A stretch of DNA of 8,384 nucleotides from Oscillospiraceae bacterium (lineage in GTDB: Bacteria; Bacillota; Clostridia; Oscillospirales; CAG-272): contig WQSD01000048.1 in the NCBI GenBank assembly GCA_009788105.1, positions 1 to 8,384 of the forward strand, read 5' to 3'. The notes below the pieces were generated by a model. The model was given only the letters and a program-made list of their open reading frames with translations, did no database searches and was not told where the DNA came from. Shown here piece by piece: positions 1 through 6,728 of the stretch; position 1 is the stretch's first letter; each line of letters opens with the position of its first letter. A program made the translations under genes and the position numbers.

Positions 1-349
1 ATACCTCTGCAGAGGTGTCTGCCTTGGTATCGGCGAACAGATGGGGGTGGCGGGACACCAGCTTTTCGGTGACGCCATGGGCGATTTCGTCCATAGATAG
101 CCCCGCAATGTCCCCATGGAAAACAATCTGCAACAGCAGGTCGCCAAGCTCCTCACAGAGGGCGGCGCGGTCGCCGTTGTCAATGGCTTCTGCCACTTCG
201 TATGCCTCTTCGATAAGGTTCTGGCGTATGCTGGCGTGGGTCTGTTCCCCGTCCCACGGGCAACCCTCAGGAGAGCGGAGGAAGGCAAGCAGGGAGATGA
301 GGTCAGCGGTGGTGTATGGGGGCGTGGGGGTGAAGGGTGGGGTTTTCAT
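1..349 (-). CDS. mazG: MazG family nucleoside triphosphate pyrophosphohydrolase, 3' end cut by window edge
   Basis: This reverse-strand frame stays open from an ATG at 349 to the left edge, giving 116 residues of an incomplete protein. MazG enzymes hydrolyse (d)NTPs to NMP and pyrophosphate in the cytoplasm, clearing damaged nucleotides and in some bacteria influencing ppGpp. Visible family motifs are CPWDGEQTHASIR at about residues 30-42, the metal-binding EExxE (Glu47, Glu48, Glu51), ExxD (Glu67, Asp70), and the SRHPHLF segment at 99-105. These match the N-terminal MazG domain; a second domain, if present, lies outside the window. The N-terminus is Pro/Thr-rich for 11 residues before homology begins. 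The start codon lies 4 nt after the stop of the broken LRR gene and has only a weak GGA ribosome site inside that gene's tail, so translation may depend on coupling. No promoter of its own was seen. The family assignment is secure; the exact start is less so. Confidence 0.93.
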   Translation of the reverse strand, partial: MKTPPFTPTPPYTTADLISLLAFLRSPEGCPWDGEQTHASIRQNLIEEAYEVAEAIDNGDRAALCEELGDLLLQIVFHGDIAGLSMDEIAHGVTEKLVSRHPHLFADTKADTSAEV

Positions 350-758
350 GGGGTTATCCAAATCCAGGGTGTTCTTGTAAATTCAGTCGTCTTGTTACCG
401 CCGCTGCTTCTCTTTCGCTTATGTTATTGCTCCAAAAATCAATTCTTTCAATGGACGGAAGATTTCGGCTTCTTAGTGATGAAAAACTGGTTATGTTATT
501 GTTGTTAATGTCTAAAATTTGCAACGATGGCAAGCGTAAGCGGCCTAAGAATGATATGTCTGTAATTTCGTTGAAGTTCAAGTTCAAAAATTCAACAAAA
601 TAAAATCCTCTGTTTCCCATAATGCTGACTCTGTTTCCAAACATATCAATCCGCCAAAGCGGGAGGCCAGCAATCGGAGAAAGGTCGGTGATATTATTAC
701 TCATTGCGGAAATCATACGTAAATCTGTAAGGTGGCGAAGGGGATAGATGCAGTATAT

Positions 759-761
759 TTA
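759..761 (-). other. In-frame TAA inside the LRR gene
   Basis: The frame upstream ends SLDIGRN-stop. The same frame then continues IYCIYPLRHLTDLRM and further LRRs. By comparison with the other units, NxISDISPL would be expected here. The stop is therefore accompanied by other non-consensus residues (Y, C, Y), which fits real decay of this repeat better than a single read error. Confidence 0.7.
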
Positions 762-1179
762 ATTTCTCCCTATATCTAAACTTTGGAGCAAGGTGAAATT
801 TGCAATGACACTTATGTCACTTATTACACTATCTGTAATTGATAATCTTTGCAGATTAACAAGTTCGTCTAACGGCGAAATATCAGAAAGTTGACTTTTT
901 CCTGTAAGGCTTAAAATCCTTAAATTTGTTAATCCGGAAATAGGTTGAAGGCAATTAAAAGAAGTTCTATCCATCCAAGAGTGTAATGATAAATCTGTCA
1001 ATTCAGAAAATAATTGCATTCCTTCAAGCGAATGAAACTCACCACTGAGTGACAATGTTTCAAGCCTTGTTTGATTCGACAGCCAATGAAAGTCTGGAAA
1101 TACTCCTCTAGAAGATGATATACGCAAGCTGTGTAAATTTACAAGGTTTTCAAACATTTCAAGTTCTCTATCTAAACTT

Positions 1180-1183
1180 CCCC
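1180..1183 (-). other. Frameshift site in the LRR gene (G-run, one base short)
   Basis: On the coding strand this is a run of four G. Reading on as sequenced gives ...SISIDGEV and a stop at 1172. Adding one G gives ...SISIDGGSLDRELEMF, which joins directly to the downstream LRR frame. A one-base loss in a short homopolymer is the simplest explanation, either real or a sequencing error. Confidence 0.65.
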
Positions 1184-1771
1184 ATCTATCGAAATGCTAA
1201 GTTCGACAAGATTTTCAAGACTGCTTAAAGCCAGCGAACAAGTATATCCAAGAAAACTGCTACTATGTGCAATCAAGCGAGTTAAATTCGCAAGGTCTCG
1301 GAGTGCGCCAAAGTCGTTGGCATAAAAGTCTCCTAAATATAGACAGCAAAGTCCAATCAATTGAGATAGTGGAGAAATATCTTGTATATACATGTTTGAT
1401 GCATGATGTTCAAAATCACCACAAATTTCAAGCAAAGCAAGCTGTGATAGTTCTGCTAATGGAGAAATATCCGTTATCATGTTACGCCGTAAATTAAGAT
1501 GGGTAACATAAGCAGGGATTTCGCCACTTTGCACCATTTCAGCAAGTCTGTCATCGTCAATTTGCTGTCCTGATAAGTTAATGGTTACACGCTCTTCCAT
1601 AGGCACGTGACAATAATATTCCCACGGGTTTCGCACAACATGATTTTCTGGCGGAGGTGACGGTATATCAATTTCGCCACATCCAGCCATTGCAAAAGGA
1701 ACAGCAAACAACATTATCAATGCAAGCAGATATGAAATTAGGTTTTTCATGGTGTTGCTCCTTTGAGATTT

Positions 1772-1796
1772 CGGGCAGACACAAGGCCTGCCCCTA
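1772..1796. repeat. REP-like short palindrome between ilvD and the LRR gene
   Basis: GGGCAG (1773-1778) and CTGCCC (1788-1793) form a 6-bp inverted repeat with a 9-nt loop, next to a C-run and TACA. On the minus strand it reads GTAGGGGCAGGCCTTGTGTC. It fills half of the 54-nt gap between ilvD and the LRR start. No U-tract follows on either strand, so it is not a canonical terminator. It resembles the small intergenic palindromes scattered through many genomes; copy number cannot be judged here. Confidence 0.5.
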
Positions 1797-1804
1797 CACA
1801 TAAT

Positions 1805-3433
1805 TTAGCGATAGATAGCACCCTTATCCGCGCTTTCCACCATGCCGGCGTAACGCTTCAGATAGCCATGAAGCCCCTGTGGCTTGCGAATAGGCATAGT
1901 CGTGCGGCGGCGGGCGATTTCCTCGTCGGACACCAACAGATTGATGGCATAATTAGGGATGTCAATGTGAATTTTGTCCCCGTCGCACACATAGGCAATA
2001 GTGCCGCCGCTTGCCGCCTCGGGAGAGATATGCCCAATTGCCGCCCCACGAGTCGCCCCGGAGAACCGCCCATCGGTAATCAGCGCAACTTGGCTGTCTA
2101 ATCCAACTCCTGCAATGGCAGAGGTGGGAGTGAGCATTTCACGCATACCCGGACCACCGGCAGGGCCTTCGTTGCGGATAACAACAACATCACCTGCCAC
2201 GATTTTGCCGCCATAGATAGCCTCCACAGCATCCTCTTCGCTCTCGAAAACCCGTGCCGTGCCGGTGAAGTTTTGCATTTCCGCCTTAACCGCGCTCCGC
2301 TTAACCACCGCTCCGTCAACTGCAAGGTTGCCGAACAAGGCAGCAAGCCCGCCTGTTTCGGTGTATTTTTGGATGACTTCAGGGTTCAAAACCCTTGCCC
2401 CTGCAATGTTTTCGCCAACGGGCTTGCCAGTCACAGTCATTTCGCCAAGGTGAAGCAAGTCGCCCAGCTGATTCATCACAGCCTGCACCCCTCCTGCGAA
2501 AAAGAGGTCTTGAATATGGTGCGGTCCCGCAGGTGACAGGCGGCAAAGATTCGGCGTCCGCTCGCTGATTTCGTTCAGCATTTTGTGGGTGATAGTCACC
2601 CCGCACTCGTGAGCAATGGCAATCAGGTGCAACACCGAATTTGTGGAGCAACCCAGCGCCATATCAGTTGTCAGGGCGTTGTGGAATGCCTTTTCCGTCA
2701 TGATATGAGAGGGCAGAATGCCGTCGCGGTACAGTTCCATCACGCGAATGCCCGCCTCTTTGGCAAGGCGAACACGATGAGCGAAAACCGCTGGTATCGT
2801 GCCGTTGCCGGGGAGGGCGATGCCAATCGCTTCGGACAGGCAGTTCATGGAATTCGCGGTGAACATACCCGAACATGACCCACACCCGGGACAAGCAATA
2901 TCTTCAAGTGCGGAAAGCTCACCCTCGGTCATCTTGCCCGCCTTGACAGAGCCGACAGCCTCGAACATAGTGGTCAAGTCTGTGCCGTCAGCAGACAGCA
3001 TAGGTCCTCCGGACACGAAAACGGAGGGCAAATTCAGCCGTGCCGCCGCCATTAACATTGCCGGCACAATCTTGTCGCAGTTGGGGATAAACACAAGGGC
3101 ATCAAGAGCGTGGGCGCGCACCATACACTCAATGCTGTCCGCGATAAGCTCCCGCGTGCAAAGGGAATAACGCATTCCCTCATGCCCCATGGCAAGCCCG
3201 TCGCACACACCGATAGTGTTGAATTCCATTGGTGTACCGCCATTCATCAGCACCCCATCCTTCGCCGCACGGGCAATAGTATTCAGGTGAATATGCCCGG
3301 GAACAATTTCGTTAAAAGAATTCACAATGCCCACAAGAGGGCGGCGAATCTGCTCGTCTGTATAGCCGTTCGCCTTTAATAAGGCACGTTTTGGGGCATT
3401 TTGCATCCCGCTTTTCATCAAATCACTTTTCAT
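1805..3433 (-). CDS. ilvD: Dihydroxy-acid dehydratase
   Basis: This 542-residue cytoplasmic Fe-S enzyme dehydrates 2,3-dihydroxy-isovalerate and 2,3-dihydroxy-3-methylvalerate to the 2-keto acids in valine, isoleucine and leucine synthesis. Family motifs are clear: GVCDGLAMGHEGMRYS at 75-90, PNCDKIVP at 117-124 (cluster Cys119, with Asp120 and the Lys121 expected to bind Mg), CPGCGSCSGMFTANSMNC at 181-198 (cluster Cys in this motif), and DGRFSGATRG at 454-463 with Ser458 as the expected catalytic base. The position that is Cys in [2Fe-2S] members (NEITPCN) is Gly46 here (NEIVPGHIHLN), as in the E. coli-like VPGH form. SLCTRE replaces the usual SLPSRE at 90-95. The start ATG has an AAGGAAG site 7 nt upstream. 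Length is close to the usual 550-560. No other ilv genes are in the window. A sigma-A promoter lies directly upstream and no leader attenuator was seen. Confidence 0.97.
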   Translation of the reverse strand: MKSDLMKSGMQNAPKRALLKANGYTDEQIRRPLVGIVNSFNEIVPGHIHLNTIARAAKDGVLMNGGTPMEFNTIGVCDGLAMGHEGMRYSLCTRELIADSIECMVRAHALDALVFIPNCDKIVPAMLMAAARLNLPSVFVSGGPMLSADGTDLTTMFEAVGSVKAGKMTEGELSALEDIACPGCGSCSGMFTANSMNCLSEAIGIALPGNGTIPAVFAHRVRLAKEAGIRVMELYRDGILPSHIMTEKAFHNALTTDMALGCSTNSVLHLIAIAHECGVTITHKMLNEISERTPNLCRLSPAGPHHIQDLFFAGGVQAVMNQLGDLLHLGEMTVTGKPVGENIAGARVLNPEVIQKYTETGGLAALFGNLAVDGAVVKRSAVKAEMQNFTGTARVFESEEDAVEAIYGGKIVAGDVVVIRNEGPAGGPGMREMLTPTSAIAGVGLDSQVALITDGRFSGATRGAAIGHISPEAASGGTIAYVCDGDKIHIDIPNYAINLLVSDEEIARRRTTMPIRKPQGLHGYLKRYAGMVESADKGAIYR

Positions 3434-3468
3434 GGTTTCACTTCCTTGTGTTTGTTATTTATGTGGTT

Positions 3469-3497
3469 AGTTTATCATATAAATCGAGAATTGTCAA
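3469..3497 (-). promoter_or_regulatory. Sigma-A promoter of ilvD
   Basis: Read on the minus strand, TTGACA (3497-3492), a 17-nt spacer and TAAACT (3474-3469), with TG one base before the -10 element (extended -10). The transcript would start near 3462, giving a 5' UTR of about 28 nt, too short for a T-box or peptide attenuator. Confidence 0.8.
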
Positions 3498-3544
3498 GAG
3501 GGGGCAAGGGCATTTGCGAGCAATAAATGTAAACTGTGTTTTCT

Positions 3545-3583
3545 CAAAAATATTTCAAAAATATTTGAAAAAATATACAAAAA
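3545..3583 (+). promoter_or_regulatory. Four phased A-tracts upstream of the rightward promoter (UP element / curved DNA)
   Basis: A-tracts begin at 3546, 3557, 3568 and 3579, exactly 11 bp apart. The first two units are an exact tandem CAAAAATATTT (3545-3555, 3556-3566). A-tracts phased at about one helical turn bend DNA, and AT-rich stretches just above -35 act as UP elements for the RNA polymerase alpha subunit. The last tract ends 4 nt before TTGACA. Confidence 0.65.
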
Positions 3584-3587
3584 CCCC

Positions 3588-3616
3588 TTGACAACTGTCA
3601 AATAATGTGATATAAT
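3588..3616 (+). promoter_or_regulatory. Consensus extended -10 sigma-A promoter with overlapping palindrome
   Basis: TTGACA (3588-3593), 17-nt spacer, TATAAT (3611-3616), with TG at 3608-3609: a full match to the sigma-A consensus including the extended -10. The start would be near 3623. TTGACA is also the left half of a palindrome, TTGACA-AC-TGTCAA (3588-3601), which a repressor could bind over the -35. It drives the leader ORF at 3653 and, since no terminator with a U-tract was found before 3936, presumably the M23 gene as well. Confidence 0.88.
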
Positions 3617-3652
3617 AGTGGTGTAATCAACCATAACTAACAGGAGGCAGTC

Positions 3653-3730
3653 ATGAAAACATTGTTTATACAAGCAAATAATGCAATAGTCAGCGTCTGT
3701 CTGTCTGTCTGTCTGTCTGTCTGTGGGTAA
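3653..3730 (+). CDS. Short leader ORF carrying a tetranucleotide repeat (25 residues)
   Basis: The ATG at 3653 follows GGAGG (3643-3647) at good spacing and lies about 30 nt after the predicted start of a consensus promoter, so translation is likely. As sequenced, it encodes MKTLFIQANNAIVSV, then (CLSV)-type repeats, and stops at 3728-3730. The repeat part is coded by (GTCT)7.5. By arithmetic, one extra unit would extend the frame to a TAG at 3829-3831 (60 residues), and one unit fewer would extend it to a TGA at 3777-3779 (40 residues). I recognise no family. It may be a regulatory leader peptide, a remnant of a longer gene, or a chance ORF; promoter and ribosome site argue against chance. 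Confidence 0.45.
   Translation: MKTLFIQANNAIVSVCLSVCLSVCG
3695..3724 (+). repeat. Tetranucleotide microsatellite (GTCT)7.5
   Basis: Thirty bases of perfect GTCT repeats, seven full units plus GT, inside the leader ORF. The unit length is not a multiple of three, so each slip changes the reading frame. Perfect tetranucleotide tracts of this kind in the 5' part of ORFs are the hallmark of contingency loci, such as those of Haemophilus influenzae. Confidence 0.97.
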
Positions 3731-3836
3731 AATTATGCAACGTCGCCAACCTTGGGCAGAAGTCAAGGAGGTGCGTTGAGTGGTTTGATTGTACACATTT
3801 TCTTTTATGGGGTAATTTAACATATGGATAGGTTAG

Positions 3837-3865
3837 CCCACATTCGGCGGAGGTGCGAGTGTGGG
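3837..3865 (+). promoter_or_regulatory. Leader hairpin before the M23 gene
   Basis: CCCACATTCG (3837-3846) pairs with CGAGTGTGGG (3856-3865): ten pairs including one G-U, with a 9-nt loop, GCGGAGGTG. No U-tract follows, so it is not an ordinary terminator. It lies 70 nt before the M23 start codon and 5 nt after the stop (3829-3831) that the leader ORF would use with one more repeat unit. Confidence 0.5.
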
Positions 3866-3935
3866 GTGCGAAAAATCGCCATTGATTTTCTAACTAAAAT
3901 CCAAAAATTAAATTCACTCTATAGGAGAAAAAATC

Positions 3936-5699
3936 ATGAAAAACTTCATAAAAAACGCTGTAAACAAGCGAATAATCGCATTTGTACTTACTTATATTTT
4001 CCTACTTACCGCCGCCGTTCCAATGATGGGTTTCGACCCACTGCCGGTCGACCCTGCTCCCGACGTGGGCGGAAACCCCGAAATCGTGCTAAATCCAGGG
4101 CTTATCCTCGACCCAGAAATCCCGATTGAAGAAGGTGAGCGACCCGGCCGACCGCCGATTGATGGGATATTCCCGCCAGAAGATGGGATTATCCTCGACC
4201 CGGGGCTTGAGATTGGGGTGGCAGACCCTGCCACAAGCGGAATTATCCTATTCTGCCCCGAACGCGGACAGGTCGAAATGCCTTCTGCCACAGTGGAATT
4301 CGTGCCGGAAGAGGGGGTAATCATTACCGACCGCCAGCACGGCAGAATCATAGTGGAAAACGGCATGGGATTCGAGTTCATGCAGCCCGAGATGGGGGAC
4401 GTTTTCGTTGAGGTATCGCGAGAAACAGCGATGCAACACGCCTTGGCAAACGGCATTTCTGTGGAAACCGCGGACAACGTTGCCGCAAATTCGGTTTTTC
4501 CCGCGCCCATAATCCACGCGCCGGCAAATAATGCGCGGTTTTATACTAGAATGTGGCAAAGTAATTTCCACGCAACAGCCAGCGACCCTCAATGGCCTTG
4601 GATGCGAGTTCGGGTACGCCACAACGCGAGCAACACTAATGTGCACGACATATTTACTGCCGGTAGAAGCTATTACGACACTTTGGTGACAAATTATTTG
4701 CCTATAAGACTGGAAAGAACAGGCAATCACACCCTAAGCGCCCAGTCGTTTAATTTCTTTTGGTGGGGCTATGGAAATGGTTTTGGTGGCACTACCACAC
4801 GGACGATTGTGGGGGTGCAATTTCCCCGCCCTGTCGCCCCGCGGAATTTAGAAGTTAGTATAAACGGCACATCCGCGACCTTTGCATGGATAGCGCCTGC
4901 CCGTGCGGTCGGCTACCAAATTGAAGTGCTAAACGAATGGTACGAAAGACAGTTCATCAACCCAACTCTTACTCATGGTACTGTAAATAATCTTCGTCCT
5001 AATTTACGCCACTTCGTGCGAATTCGGGCGAGAAACTCACTGGGATATTACGGGGATTGGGGCTGTTGGTATGAGTTTAGGACGCCAAGTGCTCCGCCAC
5101 CATTCGTATGGCCCGTGCCAAGCAGGCATCATAGCAATTCATTGTTTGGGTGGCGTGTTTTCACCGAAGGTGGAGATACACATTCTGGCTGGCACAACGG
5201 AATTGATATTAGCCATGGATGTGGGCGCACCGGGCGAGGAAACCACAGATGTGGTGAAGAATGCCGTGTGCCTATTGTTGCTATTGCCGACGGGGTGGTG
5301 ACAACATCAAGTTCGAACTCTGGTTGGGGTAATTATGTTAAAATACGTCATACCCTCAATGGTCGTACATTTTATTCCCTTTATGCACACAACCACGCAA
5401 ACATTGATGCACAAGGGCGAAGAATTTTAGAAGGTCAAGAAGTACGACAAGGTCAACAAATCGCGATTATGGGAAACACAGGAAACAGCACAGGACCTCA
5501 TTTGCATTTTGAAATTCAATTGACTGCGTACGGTACTCGCATCAATCCATTGCCAAGATTTCACCCAAGCGATGACCGCAGGAATACTATAAATCACAAC
5601 GCAATGTTTATGTGTTCGGTTCACGGCATTAACTGTACTGGTGCTGGTATTCACGGAGGACATCGTTTTGTGTTTAATCCAAACTTTAGATTACCATAG
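3936..5699 (+). CDS. Secreted M23 family metallopeptidase with fibronectin-III-like domain
   Basis: This 587-residue exported protein is predicted to cleave peptidoglycan cross-bridges or stem peptides (LytM/lysostaphin fold, Zn-dependent). The ATG follows AGGAG (3923-3927). A basic N-terminus and hydrophobic segment (13-28) form a signal peptide or anchor. Next come a Pro/Asp-rich linker with ILDP repeats (35-110), an unassigned region (about 186-293), an FnIII-like domain (about 298-384) and the M23 domain (about 390-540). Zn ligands are His420 and Asp424 (HNGID) and His524; His485 (YAH) and His522 (PHLHF) are the expected catalytic histidines, so it should be active. Unusual are a Cys-containing insert just after HxxxD (Cys429, Cys439, Cys443) and a C-terminal tail with CSVHGINC (Cys560, His563, Cys567) and His573, His576, which might form disulfides or a metal site. 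It is first in an operon with the lipoprotein gene 15 nt downstream. Confidence 0.92.
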   Translation: MKNFIKNAVNKRIIAFVLTYIFLLTAAVPMMGFDPLPVDPAPDVGGNPEIVLNPGLILDPEIPIEEGERPGRPPIDGIFPPEDGIILDPGLEIGVADPATSGIILFCPERGQVEMPSATVEFVPEEGVIITDRQHGRIIVENGMGFEFMQPEMGDVFVEVSRETAMQHALANGISVETADNVAANSVFPAPIIHAPANNARFYTRMWQSNFHATASDPQWPWMRVRVRHNASNTNVHDIFTAGRSYYDTLVTNYLPIRLERTGNHTLSAQSFNFFWWGYGNGFGGTTTRTIVGVQFPRPVAPRNLEVSINGTSATFAWIAPARAVGYQIEVLNEWYERQFINPTLTHGTVNNLRPNLRHFVRIRARNSLGYYGDWGCWYEFRTPSAPPPFVWPVPSRHHSNSLFGWRVFTEGGDTHSGWHNGIDISHGCGRTGRGNHRCGEECRVPIVAIADGVVTTSSSNSGWGNYVKIRHTLNGRTFYSLYAHNHANIDAQGRRILEGQEVRQGQQIAIMGNTGNSTGPHLHFEIQLTAYGTRINPLPRFHPSDDRRNTINHNAMFMCSVHGINCTGAGIHGGHRFVFNPNFRLP

Positions 5700-5714
5700 A
5701 AAAGGAGAAACATC

Positions 5715-6560
5715 ATGAAAAAATTTACTTATATGTTTTTTGTAATAATTCTGGTTTTCCTTGTTTCTTGCACTTCTGACTTAAACGGAGGGTCGTACAA
5801 CGACCCTCCAGTGGACAGCAATGAAAACGAAGTCCCGCCAAACAATGATATTACTACAGATAACGACGAAAACGACAAAAGAGATGAAACAATATTAGAA
5901 TTACAGGAAAAAGTTTTGACATTACAATCGTCGATTTTACAAAAAGAAGAGAGAATCGTTTTATTTGAACAACAAATAGGGGAAGCTCTTTGGGAAAACC
6001 ACAATGAAAGGTTCATCAGACATTTATTAAAAAATGCATATAGACTTCATCCAAATGGAATAACTCTTCCGTTAATTGAAGAATTTGTACTTGACGAAGA
6101 AATGTCTAGACAGTTTTACAGAAATAGAGAGTTTAGACATATATTTTCGCTAACTTCAGGTAACGTGAGTGAATTGGTGGAAGACCAGGATTATCTTTAT
6201 AATTGGCGTTTGTCGGTTTCGACTTACCCAATTGTTGAGCCTGATATACCAACTGCACTTAGTCTTATTAAGCATTTTGACCTTGCTTTTGAAACAGTTC
6301 GCGAAGTTGAATTTTTGATTTATATGTTATCAACTACATTTGCTTATTTTCCTAACAATGAAACATTTTCTAACAATGAAACAAGGGAAAGCCACAACCC
6401 ATATCTTCTTTTCACCTTTAATACCGAACGTATTCTTGACTTTTACAGCATTGACCCTGCTCGTCACGCTTCTGCTCGTGCTTGGCTGATAGAATGGCTT
6501 GCAGAAAACGAGCCGTATGCGTCATATTCGGCGTTTCGTGCGGCACATGGACTGGGTTAA
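5715..6560 (+). CDS. Putative lipoprotein with coiled coil, function unknown
   Basis: A 281-residue protein with signal peptide and lipobox (FLVSC, Cys19), so it should be tethered to the outer face of the membrane. An Asn/Asp/Glu/Pro-rich linker covers about 20-55. A heptad-like coiled coil follows (about 56-93, ILELQEKVLTLQSSIL), then a mostly helical region to the end with no motif I recognise. It starts 15 nt after the M23 stop, with AAAGGAG directly at the junction, so it is translated from the same mRNA. A role beside the M23 enzyme, as partner, activator or localiser, is only suggested by the operon; coiled-coil cofactors of M23 hydrolases are known (EnvC, FtsX partners), but no homology to them was seen. 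The stop is followed by two terminators. Confidence 0.85.
   Translation: MKKFTYMFFVIILVFLVSCTSDLNGGSYNDPPVDSNENEVPPNNDITTDNDENDKRDETILELQEKVLTLQSSILQKEERIVLFEQQIGEALWENHNERFIRHLLKNAYRLHPNGITLPLIEEFVLDEEMSRQFYRNREFRHIFSLTSGNVSELVEDQDYLYNWRLSVSTYPIVEPDIPTALSLIKHFDLAFETVREVEFLIYMLSTTFAYFPNNETFSNNETRESHNPYLLFTFNTERILDFYSIDPARHASARAWLIEWLAENEPYASYSAFRAAHGLG
5787..5809 (+). repeat. Perfect 10-bp inverted repeat inside the lipoprotein gene
   Basis: GGAGGGTCGT (5787-5796) and ACGACCCTCC (5800-5809) are exact reverse complements around a 3-nt ACA loop. It encodes GGSYNDPP just after the lipidated Cys, in a linker free of structural constraint. It could be an inserted palindromic element or an mRNA hairpin. 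Confidence 0.85.
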
Positions 6561-6587
6561 GATATAGGGGAGCAGAATAACCAACAC

Positions 6588-6625
6588 CTCCGCCCTTTGT
6601 ATGTACAAGGGGCGGGGATTGTTTT
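6588..6625 (+). terminator. Rho-independent terminator of the M23-lipoprotein operon
   Basis: A 12-bp GC-rich stem (6588-6599 with 6606-6617, two G-U pairs) closes a 6-nt loop and is followed by ATTGTTTTC. It lies 28 nt after the lipoprotein stop. Confidence 0.8.
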
Positions 6626-6629
6626 CATC

Positions 6630-6653
6630 AAGCGGACGGCGGCTCGCTTTTTT
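6630..6653 (+). terminator. Second, weaker terminator-like hairpin
   Basis: AAGCG (6630-6634) pairs with CGCTT (6645-6649), followed by more T (6650-6653). The stem is short, but the U-tract is good. It looks like a back-up to the terminator just upstream. Confidence 0.45.
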
Positions 6654-6699
6654 GTTTGCAAAAAATCAAAAAAATAAACAAAAAATATGAAAACACCAC

Positions 6700-6728
6700 T
6701 TGACATTCGCATTTTTTTATAATATACT
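6700..6728 (+). promoter_or_regulatory. Sigma-A promoter of the WG-repeat lipoprotein gene
   Basis: TTGACA (6700-6705), 17-nt spacer, TATACT (6723-6728), with start expected near 6735. The upstream 30 bases are A-rich. A 7-bp inverted repeat (TTGTAGA 6731-6737, TCTACAA 6757-6763) straddles the start and could be an operator. Confidence 0.85.

Larger units (their letters stand above)
354..1750 (-). pseudogene. Broken leucine-rich-repeat (internalin-like) lipoprotein gene
   Basis: One LRR lipoprotein gene can be read across this stretch but is interrupted twice. The start ATG at 1750 has a strong AAAGGAG site (1758-1764). The signal peptide is hydrophobic over residues 4-22 and ends in MAGC, with Cys24 as the lipidation site. 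LRR units follow, with repeated N-x-I-T-D-I-S-P-L signatures such as MITDISPLAEL. The first frame ends at 1172. The second (read from about 1157, open upstream) continues the LRRs to a TAA at 759-761. The third piece is in the same frame as the second and carries LRRs to the true end at 354. The total of 1397 nt is one base short of 466 codons, consistent with one deleted base plus one nonsense mutation. An intact protein would be about 465 residues, anchored on the outer face of the membrane and probably mediating protein binding. It is probably cotranscribed with ilvD. Sequencing error cannot be ruled out for the frameshift. Confidence 0.82.

Noticed and set aside
15..508. Plus-strand ORFs opposite mazG
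   Set aside because: They are antisense shadows of a clear MazG domain and show no recognisable domain.
1751..1801. N-terminal extension of the LRR protein (MCRGRPCVCPKS)
   Set aside because: It translates the REP-like palindrome and the ribosome site of the real start at 1750.
3695..3724. CRISPR array or other spaced repeat
   Set aside because: The units are 4 bp, contiguous and identical, with no spacers; it is a microsatellite.
3775..3819. A 14-residue ORF starting TTG after AAGGAGG (MSGLIVHIFFYGVI)
   Set aside because: The ribosome-site spacing is short and the start is a TTG. A hydrophobic peptide this short cannot be supported, although it overlaps a leader stop (3777-3779) and could be coupled in one repeat state.
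3494..3823. A 109-residue minus-strand ORF across the divergent promoter region
   Set aside because: It reads through the GTCT tract in antisense (TDRQTDRQTD) and through both AT-rich promoter regions, has no ribosome site, and resembles no family.
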